64,000 nucleotides of DNA from NCBI RefSeq assembly GCF_000251105.1, contig NC_017034.1:2232001-2296000 (forward strand), given 5' to 3'. The notes beneath the pieces are model-generated. The model saw only the letters and a list, made by a program, of their open reading frames with translations. It did not search any database and was not told the origin of the DNA. The translations under genes and the position numbers were made by a program. Shown here one piece after another: positions 33,736 to 42,051 of the stretch. This DNA comes from Methanocella conradii HZ254 (GTDB lineage Archaea > Halobacteriota > Methanocellia > Methanocellales > Methanocellaceae). Each line of letters begins with the position of its first letter. Within the stretch, counting starts at the first letter, position 1.

Positions 33736-34413
33736 TCACGGTTTTATCGAGTTCGTTATGAAGGCGGTGTGCTCCTTGATACGGGCACCGTACTCCTGGA
33801 GGAACGAGCCAGACATAGTGCCATACCGCATGATGAAGTAGTCCACTAACGCGTTCATATAAAACGACATGTACTCCATGGCCAGTACCTTCGGGTCTAT
33901 GGGCTTGATGAGCTTATGCTTAATCATGATGGCGAAGCTCGACTCAAAGAAGGCGTAGCCAGCGTCCAGGAACGCTAGCTGGGACTTTCGTATCTTCTCG
34001 TTATGGTACAGCTCGATGAAGGAGACCCTCATTATCTTCTCCATGCGGGGGTCGCCTAGCCAGCTCGTGAATACGCCGCTGGCCATGGCCATGAAGCCGT
34101 CAAGCCCCATCGAGACGACCTGCTCTTCGGCCTCACTGCTCACTGACCATTTTCCCGCCACGCTTTGCCTCCATGCCTCCAGAAAATACTCGAATATGCT
34201 GTCGAGTATCTCCTCCTTGCCCGTGTAATGCTTGTAGATCGAGCTTTCCTTGATGCCCACGGCGGCGGCGATGTCCCTTATGGAGACGCCGTCATAGCCC
34301 CTCTCGGCGAACAGGTCGATAGCCGTATCGAAGATCCTCTCCTTCGTGCCCTTCTCGCCCGGTACCTTCGCCGGCCTGCCCGATTTTCGCTTCACGGTCA
34401 CGCACATCACCAT
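33736..34413 (-). CDS. TetR/AcrR-family regulator
   Basis: A 225-aa TetR-type repressor. The helix-turn-helix is clear: TKERIFDTAIDLFAERGYDG followed by VSIRDIAAAVGIKESSIYKHYTGKEEIL. The larger C-terminal ligand domain has no recognised ligand. Start is placed at ATG 34413, immediately after the proximal operator palindrome; ATG 34407 is an alternative, while the longer frame from 34446 would run through the operator. It is likely autoregulated through the two 22-bp palindromes at 34414 and 34465. Confidence 0.9.
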   Translation of the reverse strand: MVMCVTVKRKSGRPAKVPGEKGTKERIFDTAIDLFAERGYDGVSIRDIAAAVGIKESSIYKHYTGKEEILDSIFEYFLEAWRQSVAGKWSVSSEAEEQVVSMGLDGFMAMASGVFTSWLGDPRMEKIMRVSFIELYHNEKIRKSQLAFLDAGYAFFESSFAIMIKHKLIKPIDPKVLAMEYMSFYMNALVDYFIMRYGTMSGSFLQEYGARIKEHTAFITNSIKP

Positions 34414-34435
34414 AAAGCTAACGAGTGTTAGCTTT
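34414..34435. promoter_or_regulatory. Proximal TetR operator palindrome
   Basis: A 22-bp perfect-arm palindrome, AAAGCTAAC facing TGTTAGCTTT, lying between the TATA box (34459-34468, read on the minus strand) and the tetR start codon, at the expected transcription start. Confidence 0.75.
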
Positions 34436-34464
34436 GCAACCCCCACTACATGCTGAAAGTATAT

Positions 34465-34486
34465 AAAGCTAACGATTGTTAGCTTT
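34465..34486. promoter_or_regulatory. Distal TetR operator palindrome
   Basis: A second copy of the same palindrome (AAAGCTAAC...TGTTAGCTTT), differing from the proximal one only at one central base (GATT against GAGT). Its centre is 51 bp from the other, about five helical turns, so the two flank the TATA box on one DNA face. Confidence 0.75.
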
Positions 34487-34493
34487 TAAAAAC

Positions 34494-34931
34494 CTATCCG
34501 GGCTTCCTCCACAGGGCGCACCCACCGCCAGACTCCATGAGCTTATCCCGGTTCTCCTGTAATGCCCTGAAGAGCCTTGAGTTAGTCTGGACAGGGTTAT
34601 GCTCGACGAAGATGAATGCCTTGCAGCCGTGCTCCCTCATGCGCCGTATGAAATCTTCGCCGGTCACCACGAGCACGATGGATATTCCAAGCTCGCTCGC
34701 CTGTTTCAATACATTCCTCAGCCATTCCTCGCTTAGCTCCGGCTTTCGCTCCCTCGGAACGAGCCGTGAGCAGCAGCCGGCACAGCGCAGGTTACACCTG
34801 CTGGTGACGCTCAGGACCATCACGGGCTGCACATGGAGCCCCCGCTCCTCGTTGCGCTGCCTTACTGCGGCAGCCTTTTTCCGCGCAACCGCAGCCCTCA
34901 TGAAGAAAGCAGCCATGGCGGGGTCCTTCAT
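34494..34931 (-). pseudogene. Truncated radical SAM protein gene
   Basis: A 145-aa reading frame keeps the radical SAM cluster motif in VTSRCNLRCAGCCSR (C-x3-C-x2-C) and the strand LSEEWLRNVLKQASELGISIV, but then jumps from VVTGE to DFIRRMREHGCKAFIFVEHN, skipping the central barrel, and ends in GGGCALWRKPG without the C-terminal part. Typical relatives are over 300 aa. Internal deletions are the simplest explanation, so it is probably non-functional. It lies between the histidine kinase and tetR. Confidence 0.65.
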
Positions 34932-34964
34932 CGTAGGTTGTAGTCACAATGGATTTCCAGGCAA

Positions 34965-36149
34965 TCAGCTTATCATGGGAAGCAAGACCACAAACCTGCA
35001 GCCCTTACTATGGTCTCCCTCCACCCGGTCCTCCACCCAAAACTGGCCGCCATAGTCGTCCACCAGCATCTTCGTCAGGCAGAGCCCGAAGCCTTTACCA
35101 CGCGCCCGCGTAGTCGCAAGGTTCAGGCGGCCAAAAAGAGAGCTTTTAAGGCTATCGGGGATACCCGGGCCATTATCTTCTACTATAACCTTACAATACG
35201 ACCTCCCATCCCGGAACTCAACGGAAGCGTTGACGTTTACAGTTAAAGGCCCGCGCGAGTGCTTTATAGAGTTACCGATCAGGTTGTCGAATACGTCCTT
35301 CAGCAGGTCGTTAGCGTTAACGAAAAGGCTGCCACACGGGGCATAGTTGATTCTTACGTCACGGCCGTGTACATTCTTAAAGGAGCCGACCACCTCGCCG
35401 AGCACCTTATCGATGTCCTGTGGCTTCGCCGGATAGAAGCCTGCCTTACCCCTCTGAAGCTTTCTCACGCTATCGATAAGCCTTGAGCTATTCTGAAGCG
35501 ATTCATAGGCCTTATCAAGCAGGCTAGCATTTTCCATGCCAAGCACGCCATTGTGGCTGATGATATCCCTGGCAAGCTCGAGGTAGCCCATTGTGATCTG
35601 GTTCATGTTGTTTATATCGTGGCCCATGAGGTCGACGTAAAGCTCCGCCTCGTTCTTCGCGTTCGACAACACCTCCTCCCATCGCTTGCGCTCGTTGATA
35701 TCCTCAAGCATGCTGACGCTAAACTGGAAATCTCCGGCGGAGTTGACCACGGACGAGACGATGAGGCGGCCCCAGATGACCCTCCCATCCTTTCGCACGA
35801 AGCGCTTTTCAAGCTGATAATGGTCTATGGCGCCTTCGACCAGGCCTTCGTACAACTTTAAGTCCTTTTCCACGTCATCCCTGAAGCTCAGGTCGGTAAA
35901 GCTCATGCTACGAAGCTCATCCATGCTATAGCCGGCGATGCGCTCGAGAGCACGGTTACATGCGGTGATTCGCTTGCCTGCGTCTGCGAGGGCGATGCCG
36001 ATGACAGCATAGTCGAAAACCGCCCTGAACTTCGCCTCGCTCTCCCGCAGGGCGTTTTCTGCCTCTAAACGATGGGCGTTGCCTCCGGCATGCATGCCCT
36101 CATCATCAGGTTTTCCCTCGCCATCCATCGATGAGTCCTTGCCCGCCAT
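34965..36149 (-). CDS. PAS-domain histidine kinase
   Basis: A 394-aa soluble kinase. One PAS domain (residues ~35-155, AVFDYAVIGIALADAGKRI and GYSMDELRSM) is followed by the H-box ELYVDLMGHDINNMNQITMG with the phospho-accepting His, then the ATPase boxes N (DNLIGNSIKHS), G1 (VEDNGPGIPD) and G2 (GKGFGLCLTK). No membrane helix, so it senses a cytoplasmic signal. It is a close paralogue of the kinase upstream (36225-37709): the H-box region is nearly identical, indicating tandem duplication. Confidence 0.9.
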   Translation of the reverse strand: MAGKDSSMDGEGKPDDEGMHAGGNAHRLEAENALRESEAKFRAVFDYAVIGIALADAGKRITACNRALERIAGYSMDELRSMSFTDLSFRDDVEKDLKLYEGLVEGAIDHYQLEKRFVRKDGRVIWGRLIVSSVVNSAGDFQFSVSMLEDINERKRWEEVLSNAKNEAELYVDLMGHDINNMNQITMGYLELARDIISHNGVLGMENASLLDKAYESLQNSSRLIDSVRKLQRGKAGFYPAKPQDIDKVLGEVVGSFKNVHGRDVRINYAPCGSLFVNANDLLKDVFDNLIGNSIKHSRGPLTVNVNASVEFRDGRSYCKVIVEDNGPGIPDSLKSSLFGRLNLATTRARGKGFGLCLTKMLVDDYGGQFWVEDRVEGDHSKGCRFVVLLPMIS

Positions 36150-36224
36150 TTAGCCTCCTAATAATATGGCAATTAATAAGAAGAAGTAAATATATCTTTT
36201 TAATGAGAAAAAAATGTATAGATA

Positions 36225-37709
36225 TTATTTTACATTATATGTTGGCAGCAATACGACGAACCTGCTTCCCTTCGTATGGTCTCCTGGCACGCGGTCCTCA
36301 ACCCAGAACTTGCCCCTATAATCGTCGATTAGAGACTTGATCAGGCAAAGCCCGAATCCCTTGCCGCGGACCCGCGTGCTGGCGAGGCTCAGCCGGTTGA
36401 AGAGCGTCTGCTTGAGGGCATCGGGGATGCCCGGGCCGTCATCCTCAACCGCCACCCTGCAGTAATCCTCGCCATCATAGGACGCCACCTCCACATTTAT
36501 GGCGATGTTCAGCGGCCCCGTGGAGTGCTTTATGGAGTTTCCGACGAGGTTGAGGAAGACGTCCTTGAGCAGGGAGTTCGCTTTGACGTGGCATTTTGCG
36601 GCAGGCCTGTAATCGATAGTGACCTTTCTATTCGGAACGCTTTTGAACTGCTCCACGACTTCCTGTATTATGCCCGTGACTTCCAGGACTTCCTGCCCAT
36701 ACATCCCCATCCTTTCCCTCTGAAGCTTCCGGACATTATCGATGAGCTTAGAGCTATTATTCAGGGAGTCTATGGCCCTTTCAATCAGGTAGATGCTATC
36801 ATGCCCCAGCTTGCCCTCGAAGTCCAGTATGTTATGTGCTAACTCGAGGTAGCCCATTGTGATCTGGTTCATGTTGTTTATATCATGGCCCATGAGGTCC
36901 ACGTATAGCTCGGCCTCGGCCTTCGCGGCCATCAGCGCTTCCTCCGCCTTCTTACGCTCCGTGATGTCCTGGTTGATGCCATAGGCCCTCTCGGGCTCCC
37001 CTGACTTTCCCACGATGATCTTATCCGCAACGGAATTCACGTATCTTATGGAGCCGTCAGGCCTTAAGACCCGGTAATCGACGCTGCATCGCCTGAGCAT
37101 AGCGACGTCTTCCGCAAAGCACATCATGATTGCCCTGTCTTCGGGATGGACCCTGGATAGCACCCATTCGTAGGTGGGCTTTACCTCACCTGGCCCGTAT
37201 CCGAATATCCGGTATACTTCCTCCGACCAGTTCAGCGCCCCCGTCTTCAGGTTCCAGGCCCAGTTGCCGACGTGGGCTATCTGCTGTGCCTTTGCGAGTA
37301 TATACTGGCTCTTTTTTAGAGCCTCTTCCGCGTGCTTTAGCCCTGTTATGTCCTGGAGTATGAGTATGACCGCCGGCCTGCCGTCGAGGATAAACGTGCC
37401 CGCCGAGGACGTAACCCAGCGCTGCTCGCCGTTTTTCCTGATGATCTTTAATTCGTTCGTCGCAGGTACGGCCTCACCCCTTTGCCTGGCCTCGGCACGC
37501 CTCCTGACGGCCTCTCGAAAGTCGGGGTGTACGGTCTCCCAGAACTTCATCCAGCGGCGCTCCTCCAGCGGGTAGCCCTCAAGCTCGGCCATGGCCGGGT
37601 TCACGTAAACCGTGTCTTCTCCCTGATAAACCAGTATGCCCGCCGAAGAGGAGTCAAAAAGCGCCTTGAATATCTCCATGGCATCCCGGAATGCGCCCCC
37701 AACCTTCAT
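36225..37709 (-). CDS. Dual-PAS histidine kinase
   Basis: A 494-aa soluble kinase with two PAS domains (ALFDSSSAGILVYQGEDTVY and the second with IAHVGNWAWNLKTGALNWSE and its PAC region ending in YGINQDITERKKAEEAL), then the H-box LMGHDINNMNQITMGYLELA and ATPase boxes NLVGNSIKHS, EDDGPGIPD and GKGFGLCLIK. ATG 37709 with GGGG six bases upstream and a TATA-like TAATATATTA near 37770 is preferred to frames reaching 37757. The kinase at 34965-36149 is its shorter paralogue. Confidence 0.88.
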   Translation of the reverse strand: MKVGGAFRDAMEIFKALFDSSSAGILVYQGEDTVYVNPAMAELEGYPLEERRWMKFWETVHPDFREAVRRRAEARQRGEAVPATNELKIIRKNGEQRWVTSSAGTFILDGRPAVILILQDITGLKHAEEALKKSQYILAKAQQIAHVGNWAWNLKTGALNWSEEVYRIFGYGPGEVKPTYEWVLSRVHPEDRAIMMCFAEDVAMLRRCSVDYRVLRPDGSIRYVNSVADKIIVGKSGEPERAYGINQDITERKKAEEALMAAKAEAELYVDLMGHDINNMNQITMGYLELAHNILDFEGKLGHDSIYLIERAIDSLNNSSKLIDNVRKLQRERMGMYGQEVLEVTGIIQEVVEQFKSVPNRKVTIDYRPAAKCHVKANSLLKDVFLNLVGNSIKHSTGPLNIAINVEVASYDGEDYCRVAVEDDGPGIPDALKQTLFNRLSLASTRVRGKGFGLCLIKSLIDDYRGKFWVEDRVPGDHTKGSRFVVLLPTYNVK

Positions 37710-37830
37710 ACTTAGCCCCTTCTCCATATTACAATCGCGCCCCCTGGAAGATGCCACCCTTCTACCATAATATATTAAGGATTATTTTGTGGCGGTGAAT
37801 ATAAATATTTTTAGCCAGTATGCCATTGTT

Positions 37831-38145
37831 ATGCCCGCTAGAAGACGCTCACCACCGCCAGACGTCGAGCATATGTATAAGCTACGAGACGTAGAGGGGT
37901 TGTTGAAGGTAGCCATGCAAAAGGATGCGCCGATGGAAATACGAATTATGGCGATAGACGCCCTGGGAGAGATAGGCGATAGCCGGGCGGTCGAGCCGCT
38001 GATCGAGCTCTTGAAGAGCGATGACTACCTTTATGTGAGAAAGAGGGCGGCCTATACGCTATACCTTTTCTTGAAAATGGAGGGCTTGAGTGATGCCCTC
38101 AGGCAAAAGATAATGTCTCATTGGCGCTCATGGTACCTGACGTGA
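37831..38145 (+). CDS. Small HEAT-repeat protein
   Basis: A 104-aa protein with two or three HEAT-like repeats (PMEIRIMAIDALGEIGDSRA followed by VEPLIELLKSDDYLYVRKRA). Such repeats mediate protein contacts; the partner is unknown. ATG 37831 is chosen as start; the frame is open 14 codons further upstream but that part lacks repeat character. It is divergent from the dual-PAS kinase gene. Confidence 0.75.
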   Translation: MPARRRSPPPDVEHMYKLRDVEGLLKVAMQKDAPMEIRIMAIDALGEIGDSRAVEPLIELLKSDDYLYVRKRAAYTLYLFLKMEGLSDALRQKIMSHWRSWYLT

Positions 38146-38492
38146 AAGCTTATCCAGCTGTATGGCGATGGATGAGAAACTTGACCCATTTATTTCCACA
38201 TAAAGGGTGAAAAATTTCTGCCAAATGCCTTTTCATTGAAATTATTATCGATGAAATACTAGTTATGAGGGCTATAACCCCAAGCCAATGAAAAAGTTTA
38301 TTAACAGCCTGGTAATTTTATCATATAACTGTTGTAATGGCCGGATCATATGCAAATCTGGGGGCAAATTAGAAAGGCATATGACCCGGTCATGCTTTTG
38401 ACAAGCATACCATAATTATTACGATATTTCTTTAACCTTTCGGTCTCCACGAGTTGATATTAAAACGTTAACCTTTTATTCACTCAAATCGT
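38146..38492. other. AT-rich spacer with inverted repeat before the restriction-modification genes
   Basis: No gene seen. Composition falls sharply in GC here, marking the edge of an acquired island. A near-perfect inverted repeat lies at 38339-38353 (GGCCGGATCATATGC) and 38377-38391 (GCATATGACCCGGTC), 23 bp apart; it could be a terminator, a control site or an insertion scar. Confidence 0.5.
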
Positions 38493-39416
38493 ATGGAGTC
38501 AATAATGATAGAACTACAGCCTACAGACGTTAAAAAAAATAGCCATATATCTAAGCCTCTTAACATTAATCATGTAAAGACGTGCGATTGTGAGCCCAAT
38601 CATATTAATTGCTTAACCGCAAAAGAGTGGCTTAAATGTCAGCTAGGCGTGTGGAAGTTTAACTATGAGGGCAGAGATATCCGGGATAAAGAGATACACC
38701 CCGCAACCTTTCCTATTTCATTGTCAAAAAGGGTTATAGAGCTTTTCACTCATCGAGGCGAGCTGGTCCTGGACCCATTCGTCGGTAGCGGTACGACGCT
38801 GGTGGCGGCTCAGGATCTGGACCGTAATGCTGTTGGGTTTGATTTACAGGAAAAATACATAGCGCTGAGCAAGCAGCGATTAAGCAATACCAGGCTATTT
38901 AATCAATCTCAACAATTAGCAATACAAGATGATGCAAGAAATATTCCAGATTATCTTAGCCCTGAAACAATAAGCCTTATATGGACGTCTCCACCGTATG
39001 CCAATCTCCTCAATCGCAAGAGGACTAACAAGTCCAGAAGAATCAGGAATAATGGGCAACTCGGTAAAATTGAACAATACTCCCAGGATGATAGAGACCT
39101 TGGCACAAAACCTTTAGATGAATATACAAAGGCCATGGGGGATATTTTTGAAAGGCTGCTGCCACTATTAAAGCCGAGGGCTCATTGTGTCATAAATGTG
39201 CCTGACATGTGGTGGGAAGACCATAGGATAACAATTCACGTAGCATTGATTGAAGAATTGAGGAAAAGAGGCTATGAGCTAAGGAATATCATAATATGGG
39301 ATAGGACCAATATAGTTAATCAGATCGGCATATTTGGATGGCCGAGTAATTACATCACCATGGGCGTGACGTTTGAATACTTGCTTGATTTTTGGAGACC
39401 AGAAATGCCCCCTTAG
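38493..39416 (+). CDS. Type II DNA methyltransferase (probably N4-cytosine)
   Basis: A 307-aa amino-methyltransferase. Motif I (AdoMet binding) is LDPFVGSGTT (93-102) and the catalytic motif IV is TSPPY (165-169); SPPY is typical of N4-cytosine enzymes. The motif order I then IV with a variable region after it suggests the alpha/gamma layout. It is followed 29 bases later by an MvaI/BcnI-type endonuclease, so it should protect that enzyme's sites. Codon use is much more AT-rich than the surroundings, pointing to horizontal transfer. Confidence 0.88.
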   Translation: MESIMIELQPTDVKKNSHISKPLNINHVKTCDCEPNHINCLTAKEWLKCQLGVWKFNYEGRDIRDKEIHPATFPISLSKRVIELFTHRGELVLDPFVGSGTTLVAAQDLDRNAVGFDLQEKYIALSKQRLSNTRLFNQSQQLAIQDDARNIPDYLSPETISLIWTSPPYANLLNRKRTNKSRRIRNNGQLGKIEQYSQDDRDLGTKPLDEYTKAMGDIFERLLPLLKPRAHCVINVPDMWWEDHRITIHVALIEELRKRGYELRNIIIWDRTNIVNQIGIFGWPSNYITMGVTFEYLLDFWRPEMPP

Positions 39417-39445
39417 AGAATTAAAAAGCCACAATTGGGTTAATC

Positions 39446-40249
39446 ATGAAGATTTATACGAAAGAAGAATTGATAAAAAGACTAAAAGAAATCAGGGATA
39501 TGGGCTGGGTTAAATGTACCCGCCCCGCAAATGATGGGTGCGTTGGAAATACGCTTGAAGATTTATTAGGAATAGCAGAAAATAATATTCCATTGGCTAA
39601 TAGTGGCGAATGGGAGATAAAGGCACAAAGAGCAACATCATCGTCTTTAACTACTCTATTGCATTTAGAGCCATCGCCTCAAGCTATAAGATTTGTACCT
39701 AATATTTTTTTATCGAAATATGGTTGGCCCCACGAAACTATACCAAATGAATTGAGCTTTAGACAAACAATTAGAGCTACACATAGGACAGATAGAGGAT
39801 TTACTATTATTGTTAATGATGAGAAAAAGCGTATTGAAGTGTCATTTGATGCGAACACGGTAGATGCAAGACATAATGAGTGGTTAAAAAGCGTAGAAAA
39901 AAGGGCTGGCCTGGGGGAGTTAAATCCACAGCCTTATTGGGGGTTTGACGATCTTTATCATAAAATAGGGTCAAAACTCTTGAATTGTGTATATGTGAGA
40001 GCTGACGCACTCAAAGGAGACCCTCTCGCACAAACAAGAATTGACGGTAGAAGCTCAAAAGTTGAGTATTATAAATTTAATAAAATTTTTATGTTGTCGG
40101 GGCTTGACCAGGAAAAAATCATCAGCGCAATAAAAAATGGTAAAATTTACGTAGATTTTGATGCCCGTACCCACCATAATCACGGCACAAAATTCCGGAT
40201 GGCTCAAGATACCTTGCCCGAATTATATAAGGATATCATTATCATATAA
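39446..40249 (+). CDS. MvaI/BcnI-family type II restriction endonuclease
   Basis: A 267-aa endonuclease matching the MvaI/BcnI family: NDGCVGNTLEDLLGIAENN, the catalytic E-x-K in GEWEIKAQR (E57, K59), and the C-terminal YVDFDARTHHNHGTKFR with its His residues. MvaI and BcnI work as monomers on CCWGG and CCSGG, and their partner methyltransferases modify N4 of cytosine, which fits the neighbour here. The exact target is a prediction. AT-rich codon use matches its partner. Confidence 0.88.
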   Translation: MKIYTKEELIKRLKEIRDMGWVKCTRPANDGCVGNTLEDLLGIAENNIPLANSGEWEIKAQRATSSSLTTLLHLEPSPQAIRFVPNIFLSKYGWPHETIPNELSFRQTIRATHRTDRGFTIIVNDEKKRIEVSFDANTVDARHNEWLKSVEKRAGLGELNPQPYWGFDDLYHKIGSKLLNCVYVRADALKGDPLAQTRIDGRSSKVEYYKFNKIFMLSGLDQEKIISAIKNGKIYVDFDARTHHNHGTKFRMAQDTLPELYKDIIII

Positions 40250-40602
40250 TCTTTTTAATATTTAAACAATTTATGGGCATGTATACTGGTATTTTATGAT
40301 GTTACTTCTTTGATGTTTTTTGGATGTGCTATAGGGTTGACTTGTTTAGTCTTATTTTTTCTGCGATTTTTAGCTCGATTTTTTTAATTTGGCTTCTCAT
40401 GGTTTGAAATTAACTATTATTAGCTAATATTCAAATTAAGGATTAGATGCGTGAACTACTCTAGGGTAATGGAAGCATATTTTTTATTATCACTATTGGT
40501 CATGCCCCTCTGTTTAGACGGTAAATATCATATTATCTAAGCTTACCTGGATGGTAGACAATGAATTTATCGTCCTAAACTTGGAGAAGAGCCATTCCAT
40601 TT
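40250..40602. other. AT-rich region downstream of the restriction gene
   Basis: No coding frame of useful length. Bases 40260-40440 are T-rich and likely include the terminator of the restriction gene; nothing else recognised. Confidence 0.4.
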
Positions 40603-40740
40603 TTATCGTCTTCTCCCATAGCACACAAGTTCGTAGTACATGTTCGTTAATGTTATACTAGCGTTGTGTATCTCTTTGTGCACCATTAGGCAAAACATTA
40701 GAACTATGCCTATAAGTATGCCGATTTCGAGTTCAATCAT
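40603..40740 (-). CDS. Small single-helix membrane protein (45 aa)
   Basis: A short frame encodes MIELEIGILIGIVLMFCLMV then HKEIHNASITLTNMYYELVC and YGRRR: one hydrophobic helix and a charged end. Support is unusually good for its size: GGTGG lies seven bases before the ATG, and a TATA box (TTTATAAAAG, near 40790 on the minus strand) lies upstream. No family recognised. It sits in the AT-rich island between the restriction enzyme and tRNA-Pro. Confidence 0.55.
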   Translation of the reverse strand: MIELEIGILIGIVLMFCLMVHKEIHNASITLTNMYYELVCYGRRR

Positions 40741-41024
40741 ATTTCGACCACCTGATAATGGTTAGCCACCGCATCCCATATTAACGCTTTTATAAACCTA
40801 TTAGAAAATACGCTTCTCCAACTATAAACATTTCCAACCGCATTAAAACTCATGCACACGAGAGAAAACTCCTTATACTAAAAACAATTATTATAAAATT
40901 AACATAATATCCAAGCTAATGATTACTAAACTACCTATCGAAAAATTATAATAATGAAATAATAAATTAGTGATTGCATTATTGAAGCGGCGCTTTCAGG
41001 TCTATACTATATCCCCAAATCAGG

Positions 41025-41102
41025 TGGTGGGGCCGCCCGAATTTGAATCGGGGTCTCAAGACCCCCAGTCTTGAAGGATGGACCAGTCTACCCTACGGCC
41101 CC
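41025..41102 (-). tRNA. tRNA-Pro (anticodon GGG)
   Basis: Full cloverleaf on the minus strand. Acceptor GGGGCCG pairs with CGGCCCC; the anticodon stem CAAGA/TCTTG encloses the loop CTGGGGG, giving anticodon GGG; the T stem CCCGA/TCGGG encloses TTCAAAT. The discriminator is A and the 3' CCA is encoded (41027-41025). It lies at the edge of the AT-rich island, a common integration site. Confidence 0.93.
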
Positions 41103-41240
41103 ACAAAATCCAACGTAGCTTTAAGTGTTATTATACATATATATGGTTTTTGGATAAAGCCGCCGACAAGTCAAAACTATTAATACGTATTCAGCCTATA
41201 TTTTTAAGGTTATATTGGGTATTGCCTTTAAATTAAAAGT

Positions 41241-41825
41241 ATGGGCCAATCAGGAGGGATTTGCTCGATCGACCTTGATGAGAAGGACAGGATCATAGTC
41301 TCGCTTTTTGAGAAAAATCCCGACATTTCGCAGGCCGATATCGCCGAGCAGGTAGGCCTATCTCAGCCCACGGTGGGCGCCCGAATAAGCAAGCTCAAGC
41401 AGTCGGGCGTAATATCAATGGTGGCCGGCATGAGCCTCATGAAGGTCGGCCTCAAGCTCGCCAAGGTCGACGTCACCGCTAAGAACTCGGTTGAGCTGCT
41501 CAATAAGTTTAGGTCTTGCCCCTACTTTTTGAACGGCTTCGTGGTCTCTGGCAGGGAGAACCTCTGTTTGTTTTTCATCGCCGAGGACGCCTCCACGCTT
41601 GACGCCATCGTCGATAAGCACATCCGTAGCGACCCTTCAGTTGTTGAGGCTGACCTGGGTATCGTCATGAGTAGCGTGAACGAGATGATCCAGCCGCTGC
41701 GGCTGAGCGTGGAGAAGGGCGAGAAGACGCCGTGCGGCCTCAATTGTGTGGAGTGCGGCTATTATACGAGTGGCCGGTGTCTGGGGTGTTGTGCCTCTAA
41801 AGCCTATAAAGGCTCATTTTGGTAA
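41241..41825 (+). CDS. Lrp/AsnC-type regulator with Cys-rich C-terminus
   Basis: A 194-aa protein. The winged HTH (DEKDRIIVSLFEKNPDISQA followed by DIAEQVGLSQPTVGARISKL) is Lrp/AsnC-like, and residues ~65-150 form a RAM-like effector domain. The last ~30 residues hold seven cysteines in CGLNCVECGYYTSGRCLGCC, similar to the DUF3795-type metal-binding knuckle. This tail is not part of normal Lrp proteins and suggests sensing of a metal, redox state or Fe-S cluster, which is inference. Confidence 0.8.
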   Translation: MGQSGGICSIDLDEKDRIIVSLFEKNPDISQADIAEQVGLSQPTVGARISKLKQSGVISMVAGMSLMKVGLKLAKVDVTAKNSVELLNKFRSCPYFLNGFVVSGRENLCLFFIAEDASTLDAIVDKHIRSDPSVVEADLGIVMSSVNEMIQPLRLSVEKGEKTPCGLNCVECGYYTSGRCLGCCASKAYKGSFW

Positions 41826-41913
41826 TACATCATCAGATAGAAAACATGATACACATCCAGCACGGTATTACTATCAAAAAATTTAAGTGCAAGCACAGAG
41901 ATGTATGAAAGGC

Positions 41914-41987
41914 GGGCCTGTGGTCTAGTTGGTCATGACATCGCCTTTACACGGCGGGGATCAGGGGTTCAAATCCCTTCGGGCCCA
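41914..41987 (+). tRNA. tRNA-Val (anticodon TAC)
   Basis: Cloverleaf with acceptor GGGCCTG/CGGGCCC, anticodon stem TCGCC/GGCGG around loop TTTACAC (anticodon TAC), and T stem AGGGG/CCCTT around TTCAAAT. Discriminator A; CCA is not fully encoded (ACTA follows). Confidence 0.93.
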
Positions 41988-42051
41988 CTACATACTTTTA
42001 TGAAAGGCCAACGTTTATCAACACGACTAAACAAATAAATAATCGTGGAAC

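Noticed and set aside
40981..41110. Attachment site at tRNA-Pro for a provirus
   Set aside because: No integrase gene and no duplicated tRNA end were found in the AT-rich island, so an att site is not supported.
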